A DNA stretch of 64,000 bases, from contig NZ_PQHZ01000019.1 in the NCBI RefSeq assembly GCF_003385185.1, positions 49,222 through 113,221 on the forward strand, in the 5' to 3' direction. Within the stretch, counting starts at the first letter, position 1, and every line of letters begins with the position of its first letter. Source of the DNA: Amycolatopsis palatopharyngis (GTDB lineage Bacteria; Actinomycetota; Actinomycetes; Mycobacteriales; Pseudonocardiaceae). This document shows, one piece after another, positions 17,617-25,682 of this stretch. The notes under the pieces were generated by a model, which was not told the DNA's origin, made no database searches, and saw nothing but the letters and a program-made list of their open reading frames with translations. The position numbers and the translations under genes were made by a program.

Positions 17617-18213
17617 ATGAATCTCGTCGCTCTGGGCCAGCGCGTGCAGCGGCTGCGTGCGCAGCGCGGCATGACGTTGCAGGAGCTCGCTACCGAGGGC
17701 GGAGTCAGCGTCAGCATGCTGTCCGCGGTGGAGCGGGGAGCGAAGGCGCCAACGGTGGTGGTTCTGGACCGGATCGCGACCGGCCTCGGGGTTCGGCTCG
17801 CAACCCTGGTCGCCGAGCCCGATGCCGACCGCGTCGTGATCCGCCGTGCCGCCGAGCAGGACACGGTCGCCGAAGGCGGGTGGAGCCGGACGATCCTCTC
17901 GCCCGTGGTGCCGGGCGTGAACTTCGAATGGATCCGCACCACTCTCCCGCCAGGCCGTGACGCGGGCAGCTTCCCCGCCTACGCGCCGGGCTCCCATGTG
18001 TTCGTCGTACTGCAGGAAGGGCGGCTGCGGCTGACGGTGGGCGAGCGCGAGTCTGAGCTCCGGGCCGGCGATTCGGCCTATTTCGCCGCGGACGCCGTGC
18101 ACCGCTACGCCAACCTCGGCGACCGGGACTGCGTCTATTTCGTGGCCGCGTTGATCATGCGCCCCCGAACACCGAACAGCCGTCAGGACCATCCCGACGC
18201 AGGACGGTCCTGA
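17617..18213 (+). CDS. XRE-family regulator with C-terminal cupin sensor domain
   Basis: A 198-residue regulator: an N-terminal helix-turn-helix (about 5-60; GQRVQRLRAQRGMTLQELAT, then VSMLSAVERGAKAPTVVVLDRIA) and a C-terminal cupin (about 115-185; APGSHVFVVLQEGRLRLTV and AGDSAYFAADAVHRYANLG). This class usually binds a small ligand in the cupin barrel and represses a neighbouring enzyme gene. It starts 13 bp from the divergent acetyltransferase, its likely target. The start codon appears to have almost no 5'UTR. Its stop lies in the right arm of a strong hairpin. Confidence 0.87.
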   Translation: MNLVALGQRVQRLRAQRGMTLQELATEGGVSVSMLSAVERGAKAPTVVVLDRIATGLGVRLATLVAEPDADRVVIRRAAEQDTVAEGGWSRTILSPVVPGVNFEWIRTTLPPGRDAGSFPAYAPGSHVFVVLQEGRLRLTVGERESELRAGDSAYFAADAVHRYANLGDRDCVYFVAALIMRPRTPNSRQDHPDAGRS

Positions 18214-18216
18214 CGG
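18180..18216 (+). terminator. Hairpin overlapping the XRE regulator stop codon
   Basis: CCGTCAGGACC (18180-18190) pairs exactly with GGTCCTGACGG (18206-18216) around a 15-nt loop. The right arm includes the TGA of the regulator and lies 13 bp from the convergent gene's stop. No T-run follows, as is common in high-GC actinobacteria; it may serve both strands. Confidence 0.7.
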
Positions 18217-18228
18217 CTCTCCCGAGGG

Positions 18229-19317
18229 TCAGTTGATGAACACGAGGCTGATGCAGAAGCCGGTCTCGTCGAAGTTGTCCGCCGACACCTCACCGGTCAT
18301 CGGCTCTCCCTCCAGCGTGCCGCTGAGCTCCGCGGTGACGTAGTAGGTCCCGTCGCTCAGTTCGCCGACCCGCAACTGGGCGTCCCCGTCGATCAGGATG
18401 TCCACGTCCCGCTCGGTAAGGGATTTCTCGGCTGCACACACCATCGCCATCGACGCGGCCTTGTCGCCACTGTTGATCTTGCCGACCCAGTCCTCGATGA
18501 CGACCTTCGCCGCCGCGGCCCCGGTTCCGTTGCCGGTGCCCGGGTCCGGTGAGTCGGCCTCGCTCGGCTCTGCCTCAACGGACTCGGGTTCGCTCACACC
18601 GGTCGGGCCGGCGGTCGGCGGGGTGGGCAGGTTCAGGTTTCCGCCGGATATTTTGATGCTCTGCCAGCACCACTTCTCCGCCTCCTTGTTGAGGCCGCCG
18701 TCGAATCCGATCGGGGCGCCTTCCAGCGTGACCTCGACGCTTGCCGTGTAGGAGGTCTCGGAGACCTTCTTCGGCTCGCCGAGCAACCGCGCGCCGCCGA
18801 CGTCGTCGACGTTCTCGATGGCCTTGCCGACCTGTGACTCGGCTGCGCTGCACTCAAGTCCGCTCAGGGCAGCGCGGTCCTTGCTGTTCAACCCCGCGAC
18901 GATGGCCTCGGCCGTCTCCTTGGGGCCTGCCCCGGACGCGTCCTCGTCACTGAGCAGGAAACCCGGCGCGAGGAAGCCGGTGATCAGGATGCCTGCGACG
19001 GCCAAGACCGCGACGGAGAGGCCGATCCACAGCCCGGTCTTGCTCTTCTTCGGTGGCGGACCGCCGAAGCCACTGAGCTGCCCGTACTGCCCACCCTGCG
19101 GATATCCGGCGTACTGCCCGTATGCCGCGTTGGGGTCGTAACCGGGCTGGCCGTACTGCCCACCGGGCTGCTGGCCGTAGCCGGGCTGCTGACCGTACGG
19201 TCCGGCAGGCTGGCCGCCCTGCTGCGGGAAGCCGCTCGACTGCGGGTAACCACCACCCTGGCCATAGGGATCGGGTTGCTGACCATATGGCTGACCAGGC
19301 TGAGGTGGGTAGGTCAT
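18229..19317 (-). CDS. Pro/Gly/Gln-rich single-pass membrane protein with two extracellular domains
   Basis: A 362-residue protein. Residues 1-90 are a low-complexity tail of PGQPYGQQ-like repeats, followed by KKSKTG and one transmembrane helix (about 95-120, LWIGLSVAVLAVAGILITGF). The outer part has two similar domains (about 128-215 and 270-360), each starting with an A-E/K-A-I/V-x-x helix, carrying one Cys (GLECSAAES; MVCAAEKSL) and ending in a beta segment. They resemble DUF4878-type lipocalin-like or NTF2-like domains, joined by an acidic SEPESVEAEPSEADSPDPG linker. The tail plus single helix layout is common among actinobacterial envelope proteins. Function unknown. Confidence 0.75.
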   Translation of the reverse strand: MTYPPQPGQPYGQQPDPYGQGGGYPQSSGFPQQGGQPAGPYGQQPGYGQQPGGQYGQPGYDPNAAYGQYAGYPQGGQYGQLSGFGGPPPKKSKTGLWIGLSVAVLAVAGILITGFLAPGFLLSDEDASGAGPKETAEAIVAGLNSKDRAALSGLECSAAESQVGKAIENVDDVGGARLLGEPKKVSETSYTASVEVTLEGAPIGFDGGLNKEAEKWCWQSIKISGGNLNLPTPPTAGPTGVSEPESVEAEPSEADSPDPGTGNGTGAAAAKVVIEDWVGKINSGDKAASMAMVCAAEKSLTERDVDILIDGDAQLRVGELSDGTYYVTAELSGTLEGEPMTGEVSADNFDETGFCISLVFIN

Positions 19318-19489
19318 GAGCCGTTCCTCCAGTGATCCTGCGCGGAAGCGGTCCCATGCCGTTTTGGGTATCGAGGCGCGCCCGCGCTGGTTGCGTCAGT
19401 GCTGCGACGCGAGCGTGGAGGCTTCGGTTCCTCCTCTTGTTCACCCGGATGCGCGCATCCTGCCTGGGCTTGTTCGATCCACGTAAAGC

Positions 19490-19524
19490 GGCTCCCGCCC
19501 GATCTGGATGATCGAGCGGGAGCC
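19490..19524 (-). terminator. Terminator-like hairpin after GH25 gene
   Basis: GGCTCCCGC (19490-19498) and GCGGGAGCC (19516-19524) are exact complements, with inner GATC pairing. It lies 25 bp beyond the stop of the minus-strand lysozyme gene, the expected place for its terminator. The rest of the 19318-19549 gap shows no gene. Confidence 0.75.
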
Positions 19525-19549
19525 CGTGACGCGGTGTTTCGATGCGTGC

Positions 19550-20416
19550 TCAGCCGGTGGCGAGCACCTTCAGCCGGTCGTACGCCCCGTTGAACGTGTT
19601 CTGGTCAATGGGGCTGGAGGTGTACTGCCAGAAGGTGTAGAAGCTCCACCCGTTGGGCAGCGTGCCCACAGACGAGCTGTACCTGGCGATCCACAGCGGC
19701 ACCGTGCCACCGAAGGACTGCGCGGTACCGACGCACTGGTTCCACCAGCTGGTGGAGGTGTAGATGACCGGCCAACGACCGGTGCGAGCGTGGTAGGTGT
19801 CATGGAAGTCCCTGATCCACGCGGCCATCGACGCCTTGCTCTTGCCGTAACAGGTGGAGCCGTAGGGGTTGTATTCCATGTCGAGCGCCCCGGGCAGAGT
19901 CTTTCCGTCGCGGGACCAACCGCCACCGTTGTTGACGAAGTAGTTGGCCTGCACGGCGCCGCTCGACCTGTCCGGCAGGGCGAAGTGGTAGGAGCCGCGG
20001 ATCATGCCGATGTTGTATGAGCCGTTGTACTGCTGGGCGAAGTACGGGCTCTTGTAGCCGGTCCCCTCGGTCGCCTTCACGTAGGCGAACCGCTTGCCCT
20101 GGTTCCACCAGTACTGCCAGTCGACGTTCTTCTGCCAGCCGCTCACGTCGATCCCCGCGACGCTGGCCTGAACCCGCATATCGTCACCCTGCGCGGCCGC
20201 GGCGCTGGTGGCAGGGCTGGACTCGTCGCCTTCGACTCTGGCGATCTGCGAACCGAGTGGGTGGTCGTACTTCTTGACGTACTCATCCACGGGCATGCCG
20301 TTGATGACCTGGGTGTTCGCGGCTGCCGGGGTCAGTGCGCCGAGCAGGAGCACACTGGCCGAGGCTGCGACGGCGGTGCCGATCACGCGCCGCCAACCTC
20401 TTCGTGCAGTGGACAT
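19550..20416 (-). CDS. Secreted GH25 lysozyme (muramidase), paralog 1
   Basis: A 288-residue exported glycoside hydrolase of family 25, which cleaves the beta-1,4 MurNAc-GlcNAc bond of peptidoglycan. The signal peptide (about 1-33) has RRGWRR, a hydrophobic ASASVLLLGALTP core and an AAA cleavage site. The catalytic barrel starts at GIDVSGWQKNVDWQYWW (about residue 88); the acid/base pair is in LDMEYNPYG (about 176-184). Strands RFAYVKATEGTGY and VIYTSTSWW are typical. A 50-residue segment after the signal peptide has no match I recognise. It is followed upstream by a close paralog, an evident tandem duplication. Confidence 0.92.
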   Translation of the reverse strand: MSTARRGWRRVIGTAVAASASVLLLGALTPAAANTQVINGMPVDEYVKKYDHPLGSQIARVEGDESSPATSAAAAQGDDMRVQASVAGIDVSGWQKNVDWQYWWNQGKRFAYVKATEGTGYKSPYFAQQYNGSYNIGMIRGSYHFALPDRSSGAVQANYFVNNGGGWSRDGKTLPGALDMEYNPYGSTCYGKSKASMAAWIRDFHDTYHARTGRWPVIYTSTSWWNQCVGTAQSFGGTVPLWIARYSSSVGTLPNGWSFYTFWQYTSSPIDQNTFNGAYDRLKVLATG

Positions 20417-20593
20417 AGGTATCCCTTCCGAGTTGCCCTCGCGGAGGATGGCTCACTGCCTGTAGCCATCCGAGCGTCGATTGTCGCGGACAACTGTGTC
20501 GCTTGTCACTAGTTTGCGTGAAATACCCGAAACGAGTGGGTGATTTACAGGTGCAACTCTTGCGCTGGCAGCGGGAAGGGTCTTGGGATCGAA

Positions 20594-21421
20594 CTAGCCG
20601 GTGGCGAGCTTTTGCAGCCGTTCCTGGCTGCCGTTGAAGTAGTTCTGGTCGCCGGGCAGGCTGCCCGCGTCGGCCCACTGCCAGATCGTCTGGGTGGGCC
20701 AGCCCGCGGGCAGTGCGCCGATCTCGGGGGCGTAACGCGCGAGCCACAACGGGTTGGTCGAGCCGAAGGCGTCGCTGTTGCCGGTGCAGGTCTTCCACCA
20801 GTTCGTGCTGGTGTAGATCGTCGGGTGCCGGCCGGTCAGTTCGTGGTATCTGTCCGAAAAGGCCTGAATCCAGGCCGTCATCTCCGCGGGCGACTTGTCG
20901 TAACAGGTTTCGCCGTACGGGTTGTACTCGACGTCGAGCGCACCGGGCAGGGTTTTGCCGTCCGCGGACCAGCCGCCACCGTGGTTGACGAAGTAGTCGG
21001 CCTGGGCCGCGCCGCCGGACACGTCCGGACGGGCGAAGTGGTACGCGCCGCGGATCAACCCTGTCTCGTAGGAACCGTTGTACTGCTGGGCGAATCGGGG
21101 ACTCCGGTAACCGGTGCCCTCGGTCGCCTTGACGTAGACGAACTTCGCCCCGGTCTTCGCCGCGGCCGGCCAGTCGACGTCCCCCTGCCAGCCGCTGACG
21201 TCATGGCCGAGTGTCTGGTCCGCCGGGCCGTACCGGCCACTTGGCGGGACCCCGTGGACGCCCTCGTGCTTGGCGATCTGCGAGCCGGCCCAACGTTCGC
21301 CCGCGCCGGTGTAGTTCGCGGTCTCGGCGGGCGCGGGTATAGCGGTCAAGACCATGGCACTGGTCGCCGCGATCGCGGCGACTGCCAGGCCGGCGCTGCG
21401 AGGCGCGAGGTTCATCTGCAT
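20594..21421 (-). CDS. Secreted GH25 lysozyme (muramidase), paralog 2
   Basis: A 275-residue paralog of the next gene, with the same layout: signal peptide (MQMNLAPRSAGLAVAAIAA..., cleavage after PAPAE), a short segment, then the GH25 barrel from HDVSGWQGDVDWPAA, catalytic LDVEYNPYG, and TIYTSTNWWKTC. ATG 21421, preceded by GGGAG 7 nt away, is preferred; the longer frame upstream begins with sequence unlike a signal peptide. The two proteins keep the same Cys pair near the C-terminal half (ETCYDKS and TCTGNSDAF), suggesting a disulfide. The role is remodelling or lysis of cell wall outside the membrane. Confidence 0.92.
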   Translation of the reverse strand: MQMNLAPRSAGLAVAAIAATSAMVLTAIPAPAETANYTGAGERWAGSQIAKHEGVHGVPPSGRYGPADQTLGHDVSGWQGDVDWPAAAKTGAKFVYVKATEGTGYRSPRFAQQYNGSYETGLIRGAYHFARPDVSGGAAQADYFVNHGGGWSADGKTLPGALDVEYNPYGETCYDKSPAEMTAWIQAFSDRYHELTGRHPTIYTSTNWWKTCTGNSDAFGSTNPLWLARYAPEIGALPAGWPTQTIWQWADAGSLPGDQNYFNGSQERLQKLATG

Positions 21422-21575
21422 TGGGTGACTCCCAACCAACTCTGGTGGCACGTCCCTCCAGGGCATCACCATGCCTCGATAGAACGTATTTCGCGAGCTG
21501 AGAGTCACCCGAAAGAGTAGAAGTGTTCAGGTAGGACAGAGCGAAAAGGAGAATGTTCCCTCGCTCTTCAAGGGT

Positions 21576-22184
21576 TTACCGCTCCCGGGCGAGCGCCTGA
21601 ACGAGATGCTCGGCGGGTACCACGGCCGTCACCACATCGTGTGGGTTAATCGCGACCGGGTGGCCGGCGAGCAGTTCGACCATGTCGCGGCCGAGGACCG
21701 CCCGCGCGTGCGGCCATTCCTTCGGTACCAGCGATTTGGCCGTGTAGGCCGGGACCAGTACTCGACCGTCGGTGTTGTGGAACCCGATGACCGTGCGCTG
21801 CACCGGGGACATCGCGTACACGAACAAGGTCGAGTCGAGGATGACCTTGGGCAGATCCTCCGCGGGCCGGTATTTCGTCCGGACGAGCTGCAGCAGGCGT
21901 TCCAGATCGCTGTTCGGTTCCGGAAAACCGAGCGCCTTGGGCGAGGGCCGGTAGCGGTCGTTGGGGTGGAAGTCCTCGACGATGTCGCCCGCGGCGTTCA
22001 CGGGGTACGCGCCGACGACGGCCCAGGACGGCACGCGTCCGTTGGGGTCGAAGGCCTCATCGATGACGTAGAGCCAGCTGTTCGGGTTGGCCCTGGCGTT
22101 CGCCCGCATCTCCCGGGTGATCTTCGGTTTCTTCGGGATCGTCGGCTTCGAAATCAGCCGGTCCGCTTCGTCCCGCTGCGCCAT
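21576..22184 (-). CDS. Type VII secretion system-associated protein (SseB-like)
   Basis: A 202-residue cytosolic protein without signal peptide or membrane segments. It matches actinobacterial proteins annotated as type VII secretion system-associated: the segment NPNSWLYVIDEAFDPNGRVPSWAVVGAYPVN (given here only by its start, WLYVIDEAFDPNG) is characteristic, and the C-terminal half (about 105-200) resembles the SseB N-terminal domain. No esx or ecc genes are in the window, so it is an orphan here. ATG 22184 is used; an in-frame GTG/ATG slightly upstream gives four more residues. Molecular role unknown. Confidence 0.7.
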   Translation of the reverse strand: MAQRDEADRLISKPTIPKKPKITREMRANARANPNSWLYVIDEAFDPNGRVPSWAVVGAYPVNAAGDIVEDFHPNDRYRPSPKALGFPEPNSDLERLLQLVRTKYRPAEDLPKVILDSTLFVYAMSPVQRTVIGFHNTDGRVLVPAYTAKSLVPKEWPHARAVLGRDMVELLAGHPVAINPHDVVTAVVPAEHLVQALARER

Positions 22185-22262
22185 ATCGGTCCCCACGTCT
22201 GTCGCGTCGCCTGATGATGTGTCCGGCGGTGTCGTGTCCTTCGCTCATCCTAGTGTTGCGGC

Positions 22263-22643
22263 ATGAGCCCTTCGCGTCCGCCTGATGCCGGTGAGTTACG
22301 AGCCGCGGTCCAGCGGGTTTCCGCCTGGCTGAGCGGAACGGAGCCGGAGCCGCCGCGTTCGGAGGTCGCCGCCGCGGTCCGGCTGAGCCTGCGCACACTC
22401 GCCGCCGACGCTCCCGGCCGCAGCGTCGAGGTGCGGGTGCCTCCGTTCGCGGCCGTGCAGTGCGTCGAAGGGCCAAGGCACACCAGGGGCACGCCACCGA
22501 ACGTCATCGAGACCGAGGCCCGCACCTGGTTGGAGCTCGCCACGGGACTGCTTCACTGGGCGGACGCGGTGGAGCAGGGCAAGGTCAGCGCATCGGGAAC
22601 CCGCGCCGACCTCACCCACTTGCTGCCGATCCTGCGGTTGTGA
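22263..22643 (+). CDS. Sterol carrier family protein (conserved near purF)
   Basis: A 126-residue protein of the actinobacterial 'sterol carrier family', the counterpart, as I recall it, of M. tuberculosis Rv0807 next to purF. The middle RSVEVRVPPFAAVQCVEG and the end LTHLLPILRL are the conserved parts. The fold should be SCP2-like, able to hold a lipid, but no activity is known. It lies between purL and purF as in mycobacteria, although here a regulator cassette has been placed between it and purF. The stop is followed at once by an array of three palindromes. Confidence 0.75.
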   Translation: MSPSRPPDAGELRAAVQRVSAWLSGTEPEPPRSEVAAAVRLSLRTLAADAPGRSVEVRVPPFAAVQCVEGPRHTRGTPPNVIETEARTWLELATGLLHWADAVEQGKVSASGTRADLTHLLPILRL

Positions 22644-22646
22644 CAC

Positions 22647-22729
22647 GTCCCCAATGCCACATTGGGGACATCTGAGTTCCCGAATGCCACATTGGGGACG
22701 TTGAAGTTCCCGAATGCCACATTGGGGAA
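22647..22729. repeat. Array of three AATGCCACATT palindromes between convergent genes
   Basis: Copies at 22647-22669 (perfect GTCCCCAATG/CATTGGGGAC), 22677-22698 and 22707-22729, spaced about 30 bp. The latter two have CCCGAATG in the left arm. The family is the same as at 7151-7204 and again sits between two convergent stops. It lacks the unique equal spacers of a CRISPR array. Confidence 0.87.
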
Positions 22730-22749
22730 CTTCGGCAGGCCCCCAGGGG

Positions 22750-23583
22750 TCAGTTCTTTCGGGCGATGCCGCCCGCGATGCAGTACTGAACCTGGTTGAG
22801 CGGCTTGAGCTGGGGGCCGTCCGGCCACCAGTCGGCGCACAGGACCAAGCCGGGGTCGACCATGTCCAGGCCACAGAACAACGCCTCGATCTCGGACTTC
22901 GTGCGGAAGGTGCCGCTGCCCATCGGGCTGTGCAGGAAGACGTCCTCCATCTTGCGGGCCACCGTGCTGTACTCGTTCTCCGGATCGAGGAAGTGGCTGA
23001 TCGCCACATACGAGCCAGTGGGCAGTGCGTCGATGTAGTTCTGCATCATGTCGACCAGGTTGTCGCTGCCGGTGTAGTGGTGCAGGGTCCCCATCTGGAA
23101 CAGCGCGATCGGCTGGGTGAAGTCGAGATGCCTGCGAACCACCTCGTCCTCCAGCACCTGCTGCGGGTTGAAGATGTCCGCCGCGGAGAAGTGCGTCTGC
23201 TCGTTCTCCTCGAGTAGCGCCCTGCCGTGTGCGAGGACCACCGGGTCGTTGTCGATGTAGACGACCGTGGAGTCGGAGTTGATCCGCTGCGCGACCTGGT
23301 GGGTGTTCTCGGCTGTGGGCAACCCGCTGCCGCAGTCCAGGTACTGGGTGACCCCGGTCTGGTGCGCGATGAACCGGGTGGCGCGAATCAGGAAGCCACG
23401 GTTCTCGGTGGCGAGGTCCTGCGCCTCGGGCGCCTTCTTCTGGACACCGCGCAGCACCTCGCGGTCGATCTCGTAGTTGTCCTTGCCGTTGAGGAACGCG
23501 TCGTATACGCGAGCGATGCTGGCCCTCGTTGGGTCGACGCCGACGGGCGGTTTCGGGTCGGTACGCGGAGCAACTTCGGTCAT
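22750..23583 (-). CDS. SAM-dependent methyltransferase, DUF574 (PF04672) family
   Basis: A 277-residue class I methyltransferase of the DUF574 family, abundant in actinomycetes. The SAM-binding motif I is YLDCGSGLPT (about residues 81-90), followed by VVYIDNDPVVLAHGRALL (motif II acidic loop). The N-terminal VDPTRASIARVYDAFLNGKDNYEIDRE is the family hallmark. Substrates are mostly unknown. ATG 23583 is used; the frame stays open far upstream without family similarity. It is divergent from an HTH-DUF5753 regulator, a common pairing. Confidence 0.9.
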   Translation of the reverse strand: MTEVAPRTDPKPPVGVDPTRASIARVYDAFLNGKDNYEIDREVLRGVQKKAPEAQDLATENRGFLIRATRFIAHQTGVTQYLDCGSGLPTAENTHQVAQRINSDSTVVYIDNDPVVLAHGRALLEENEQTHFSAADIFNPQQVLEDEVVRRHLDFTQPIALFQMGTLHHYTGSDNLVDMMQNYIDALPTGSYVAISHFLDPENEYSTVARKMEDVFLHSPMGSGTFRTKSEIEALFCGLDMVDPGLVLCADWWPDGPQLKPLNQVQYCIAGGIARKN

Positions 23584-23833
23584 CCTGGCCTCACAGTCGT
23601 GAAATGGTGGACGGGCAGGTGTGCGACCTGCCGGGCTTCGGCTATGACGGGTGCCACACAGGGTATTGGTATGCGCTCGCGCCGTAAACGGAGGTCTGGG
23701 TCGCCGCCTGACCAGGACACGCACGCTGCGTGAGCAGTTGGATCTTTTCGGTGGAACCCGGGGTAGGGTTCTCCATCGCAGTGGTCGGTTGGGCAGTATC
23801 GACAGCGAAGAGCGCACAGGAGAGGACGCGGCA

Positions 23834-24718
23834 ATGACCACGGGCGGCGCCGAACACGGTGGAGGACCGACGGCGAGGCGAATGGTCCTCGGCGCGCACC
23901 TGCGCCGGTTGCGGGAGTCGGTCGGGATCACGCGGTCCGAGGCGGGCTACCAGATCCGCAGCTCGGAATCCAAGATCAGCCGGCTCGAACTGGGCCGGGT
24001 CGGCTTCAAGGAACGCGATGTCGCCGACCTGCTGACCATGTACGGCGTGGCCGACGAGCAGGAGCGCGACAACTTCCTCGGCATGGTCAAGGAGTCCAAC
24101 AAGCCAGGCTGGTGGCAGAGCTACAGCGACGTCATGCCCAGGTGGCTGGACAACTTCGTCGGTCTGGAGGAGGCGGCCTCGCGGCTGCAGGTCTACGAAC
24201 TCCAGTTCATCCCCGGCCTGATGCAGACCGAGGACTACGCGCGGGCGGTCGTGAGCCACGGGTCGCCGGATCCGTACAACGACGTGATGGAACAGCGGGT
24301 CGCGTTCCGGATGCGCAGGCAGAAGATCCTGCAGAGGCCCGACGCACCCCGGTTGTGGGCGGTCATCGACGAGTCCGTGCTGCACCGGCCCATCGGCGGC
24401 CATGCGGTGCTGCTCGGGCAGATCGAGAAGCTGCTTGAGCTCACGGCGACGCCGCATATCTCGTTGCAGGTCGTCGAGATGCACCGCAGTGGATATGCCG
24501 CCGAGGGCGCGTTCACGCTGCTGCGCTTCGCCGAGCCAGAACTGCCGAACATCGCCTACATCGAACATCTCAGCGGCTCGCTGCTCATCGAGCGGCTGGA
24601 CGAGGTCGAGCCGTACAGCCGTGCTCTGGACCGGCTCGCCGTCGACGCGCTCACGCCGGACCAGACACGACAGTTCCTGCTGAAGCGGCGCAGCGAGCTT
24701 CGTTCCGACCTCGACTGA
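23834..24718 (+). CDS. Helix-turn-helix regulator with DUF5753 (WhiJ/Scr1-like)
   Basis: A 294-residue regulator: XRE helix-turn-helix at about 17-72 (LGAHLRRLRESVGITRSEAG, SSESKISRLELGRVGFKERD) followed by the DUF5753 ligand-binding-like domain (about 95-285; NFVGLEEAASRLQVYELQFI, GYAAEGAFTLLRF). Such proteins pair with small DUF397 proteins in Streptomyces and relatives and influence development and antibiotic production; WhiJ is the known example. GGAGAGG lies 8 nt before ATG 23834. The following DUF397 gene and its palindrome-rich promoter are the likely target. Confidence 0.9.
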   Translation: MTTGGAEHGGGPTARRMVLGAHLRRLRESVGITRSEAGYQIRSSESKISRLELGRVGFKERDVADLLTMYGVADEQERDNFLGMVKESNKPGWWQSYSDVMPRWLDNFVGLEEAASRLQVYELQFIPGLMQTEDYARAVVSHGSPDPYNDVMEQRVAFRMRRQKILQRPDAPRLWAVIDESVLHRPIGGHAVLLGQIEKLLELTATPHISLQVVEMHRSGYAAEGAFTLLRFAEPELPNIAYIEHLSGSLLIERLDEVEPYSRALDRLAVDALTPDQTRQFLLKRRSELRSDLD

Positions 24719-24801
24719 GGGGCTGGCAGGGCGAGCCAGCGTAGGGCAAGGCCTACCTACTTGTTGTCACCCAAATTGGTTAATTTCGACCAAAATTCTG
24801 C

Positions 24802-24865
24802 TGCACGTGCATTCACACGCGCACTGGCACGTGCTACGTTCCGTGCACAATTGAATGCACGTGCA
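24802..24865. promoter_or_regulatory. Three GCACGTGC palindromes upstream of the DUF397 gene
   Basis: GCACGTGC occurs at 24803-24810, 24827-24834 and 24857-24864; the outer two extend to TGCACGTGCA. A half-site GTGCAC is at 24843-24848 and TGCATTG at 24868. The cluster lies 44 bp before the DUF397 start in an unusually AT-rich intergenic region and probably forms the operator bound by the HTH-DUF5753 protein just upstream. Confidence 0.65.
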
Positions 24866-24908
24866 GATGCATTGTCCCCCGAGTTAGACGTCGGGAAGGT
24901 TGGGGATC

Positions 24909-25145
24909 ATGGAGCAGGTACGTAACGGCATGTCGGCAGACCTTCTGTCGAGCGCGAACTGGCGCAAGAGCAGGCACAGCGGAGCGGTCGGCAACTGCGT
25001 CGAGGTCGCACCACTGGCAGGCGGAGAGATCGCGATGCGCAACTCGCGCTTTCCCGGCGGTCCCGCGCTGATCTACACGCGTGAGGAGATCGCCGCGTTC
25101 CTCGCGGGCGCCAAGGACGGCGAGTTCGATGACGTCCTCTCGTGA
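24909..25145 (+). CDS. DUF397 domain small protein
   Basis: A 78-residue DUF397 protein. The conserved core is ANWRKSRHSGAVGNCVEVAPL (shown as WRKSRHSGAVGNCVEVAPL, about 22-40), followed by AMRNSRFPGGPALIYTREEI and FLAGAKDGEFD. DUF397 proteins accompany HTH-DUF5753 regulators and may antagonise them; some pairs have been proposed as toxin-antitoxin-like. ATG 24909 is preceded by GGGAAGG about 9 nt away. The 3' end overlaps the next gene by 17 bp, implying coupled translation. Confidence 0.9.
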   Translation: MEQVRNGMSADLLSSANWRKSRHSGAVGNCVEVAPLAGGEIAMRNSRFPGGPALIYTREEIAAFLAGAKDGEFDDVLS

Positions 25146-25515
25146 TGCGGACCAGGTCGTGGAAACCGAAAAGGCCCTGCGCAGGCTGATCGACCGTGGC
25201 TACCGTTTCGTGCACCCCAGAGATGCCGACGGCGAGGTTCTCGCGGTGGTCGGAGTCCGGGCACACGGCACGGTGATCGATGTGGTCCGGCTGGAGGCCG
25301 AGGACGATGTTCTCGCGATCCGCATGCCAGCCGACGAATCGGACATCCTCGAACCTCGTACCCAGTTGTGGCGGTCCAGGGGTGAGATGCGCGTCGTAAT
25401 CGACGAACTGCTCTCGCTCGGCGACCGTGAGTATGCCCCCCGCAGCGCGGAAGCCCGTGGCTGCTGGGTTCCCGGCGAGCCAGGCCGGGCCAAGTGGCTG
25501 GTGGCTTCGGCTTAG
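25129..25515 (+). CDS. Hypothetical protein coupled to the DUF397 gene
   Basis: A 128-residue soluble protein I do not recognise. It starts inside the DUF397 gene (17-bp overlap), which argues for translational coupling and a shared role. The N-terminal half is helical (VVETEKALRRLIDRGYRFVHP), then a beta-rich stretch (VLAVVGVRAHGTVIDVVRLEAEDDVLAIRMP), and it ends GCWVPGEPGRAKWLVASA. No signal peptide, helix-turn-helix or catalytic motif is evident. It is followed by a strong terminator hairpin, so HTH regulator, DUF397 and this gene form one cassette. Confidence 0.75.
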   Translation: MTSSRDADQVVETEKALRRLIDRGYRFVHPRDADGEVLAVVGVRAHGTVIDVVRLEAEDDVLAIRMPADESDILEPRTQLWRSRGEMRVVIDELLSLGDREYAPRSAEARGCWVPGEPGRAKWLVASA

Positions 25516-25538
25516 CCGGTCAAAGAGGAGTTCGACAA

Positions 25539-25577
25539 GGCGCGGCCCCGGTGTACCCCCTGCACCGGGGCCGCGCC
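25539..25577 (+). terminator. Strong hairpin terminator before purF
   Basis: GGCGCGGCCCCGGTG (25539-25553) pairs exactly with CACCGGGGCCGCGCC (25563-25577) around a 9-nt loop, and ACAAG/CTTGT can extend the stem. It lies 24 bp after the hypothetical gene and insulates the regulator cassette from purF. Confidence 0.88.
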
Positions 25578-25682
25578 TACTTGTAGTGAGGCCAGTCTCG
25601 AACTGGCGCGCAACCTCGGTCATCGGGCTGTGGCCGTCTACACTTCAGACGTAGGCAACCCTCGTCATCAGGGAGCTCCTCG

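Noticed and set aside
22647..22729. Three regularly spaced repeats considered as a CRISPR array
   Set aside because: The repeats are short palindromes with 7-10 bp gaps that are not unique spacers, no cas genes are present, and the family recurs in pairs elsewhere.
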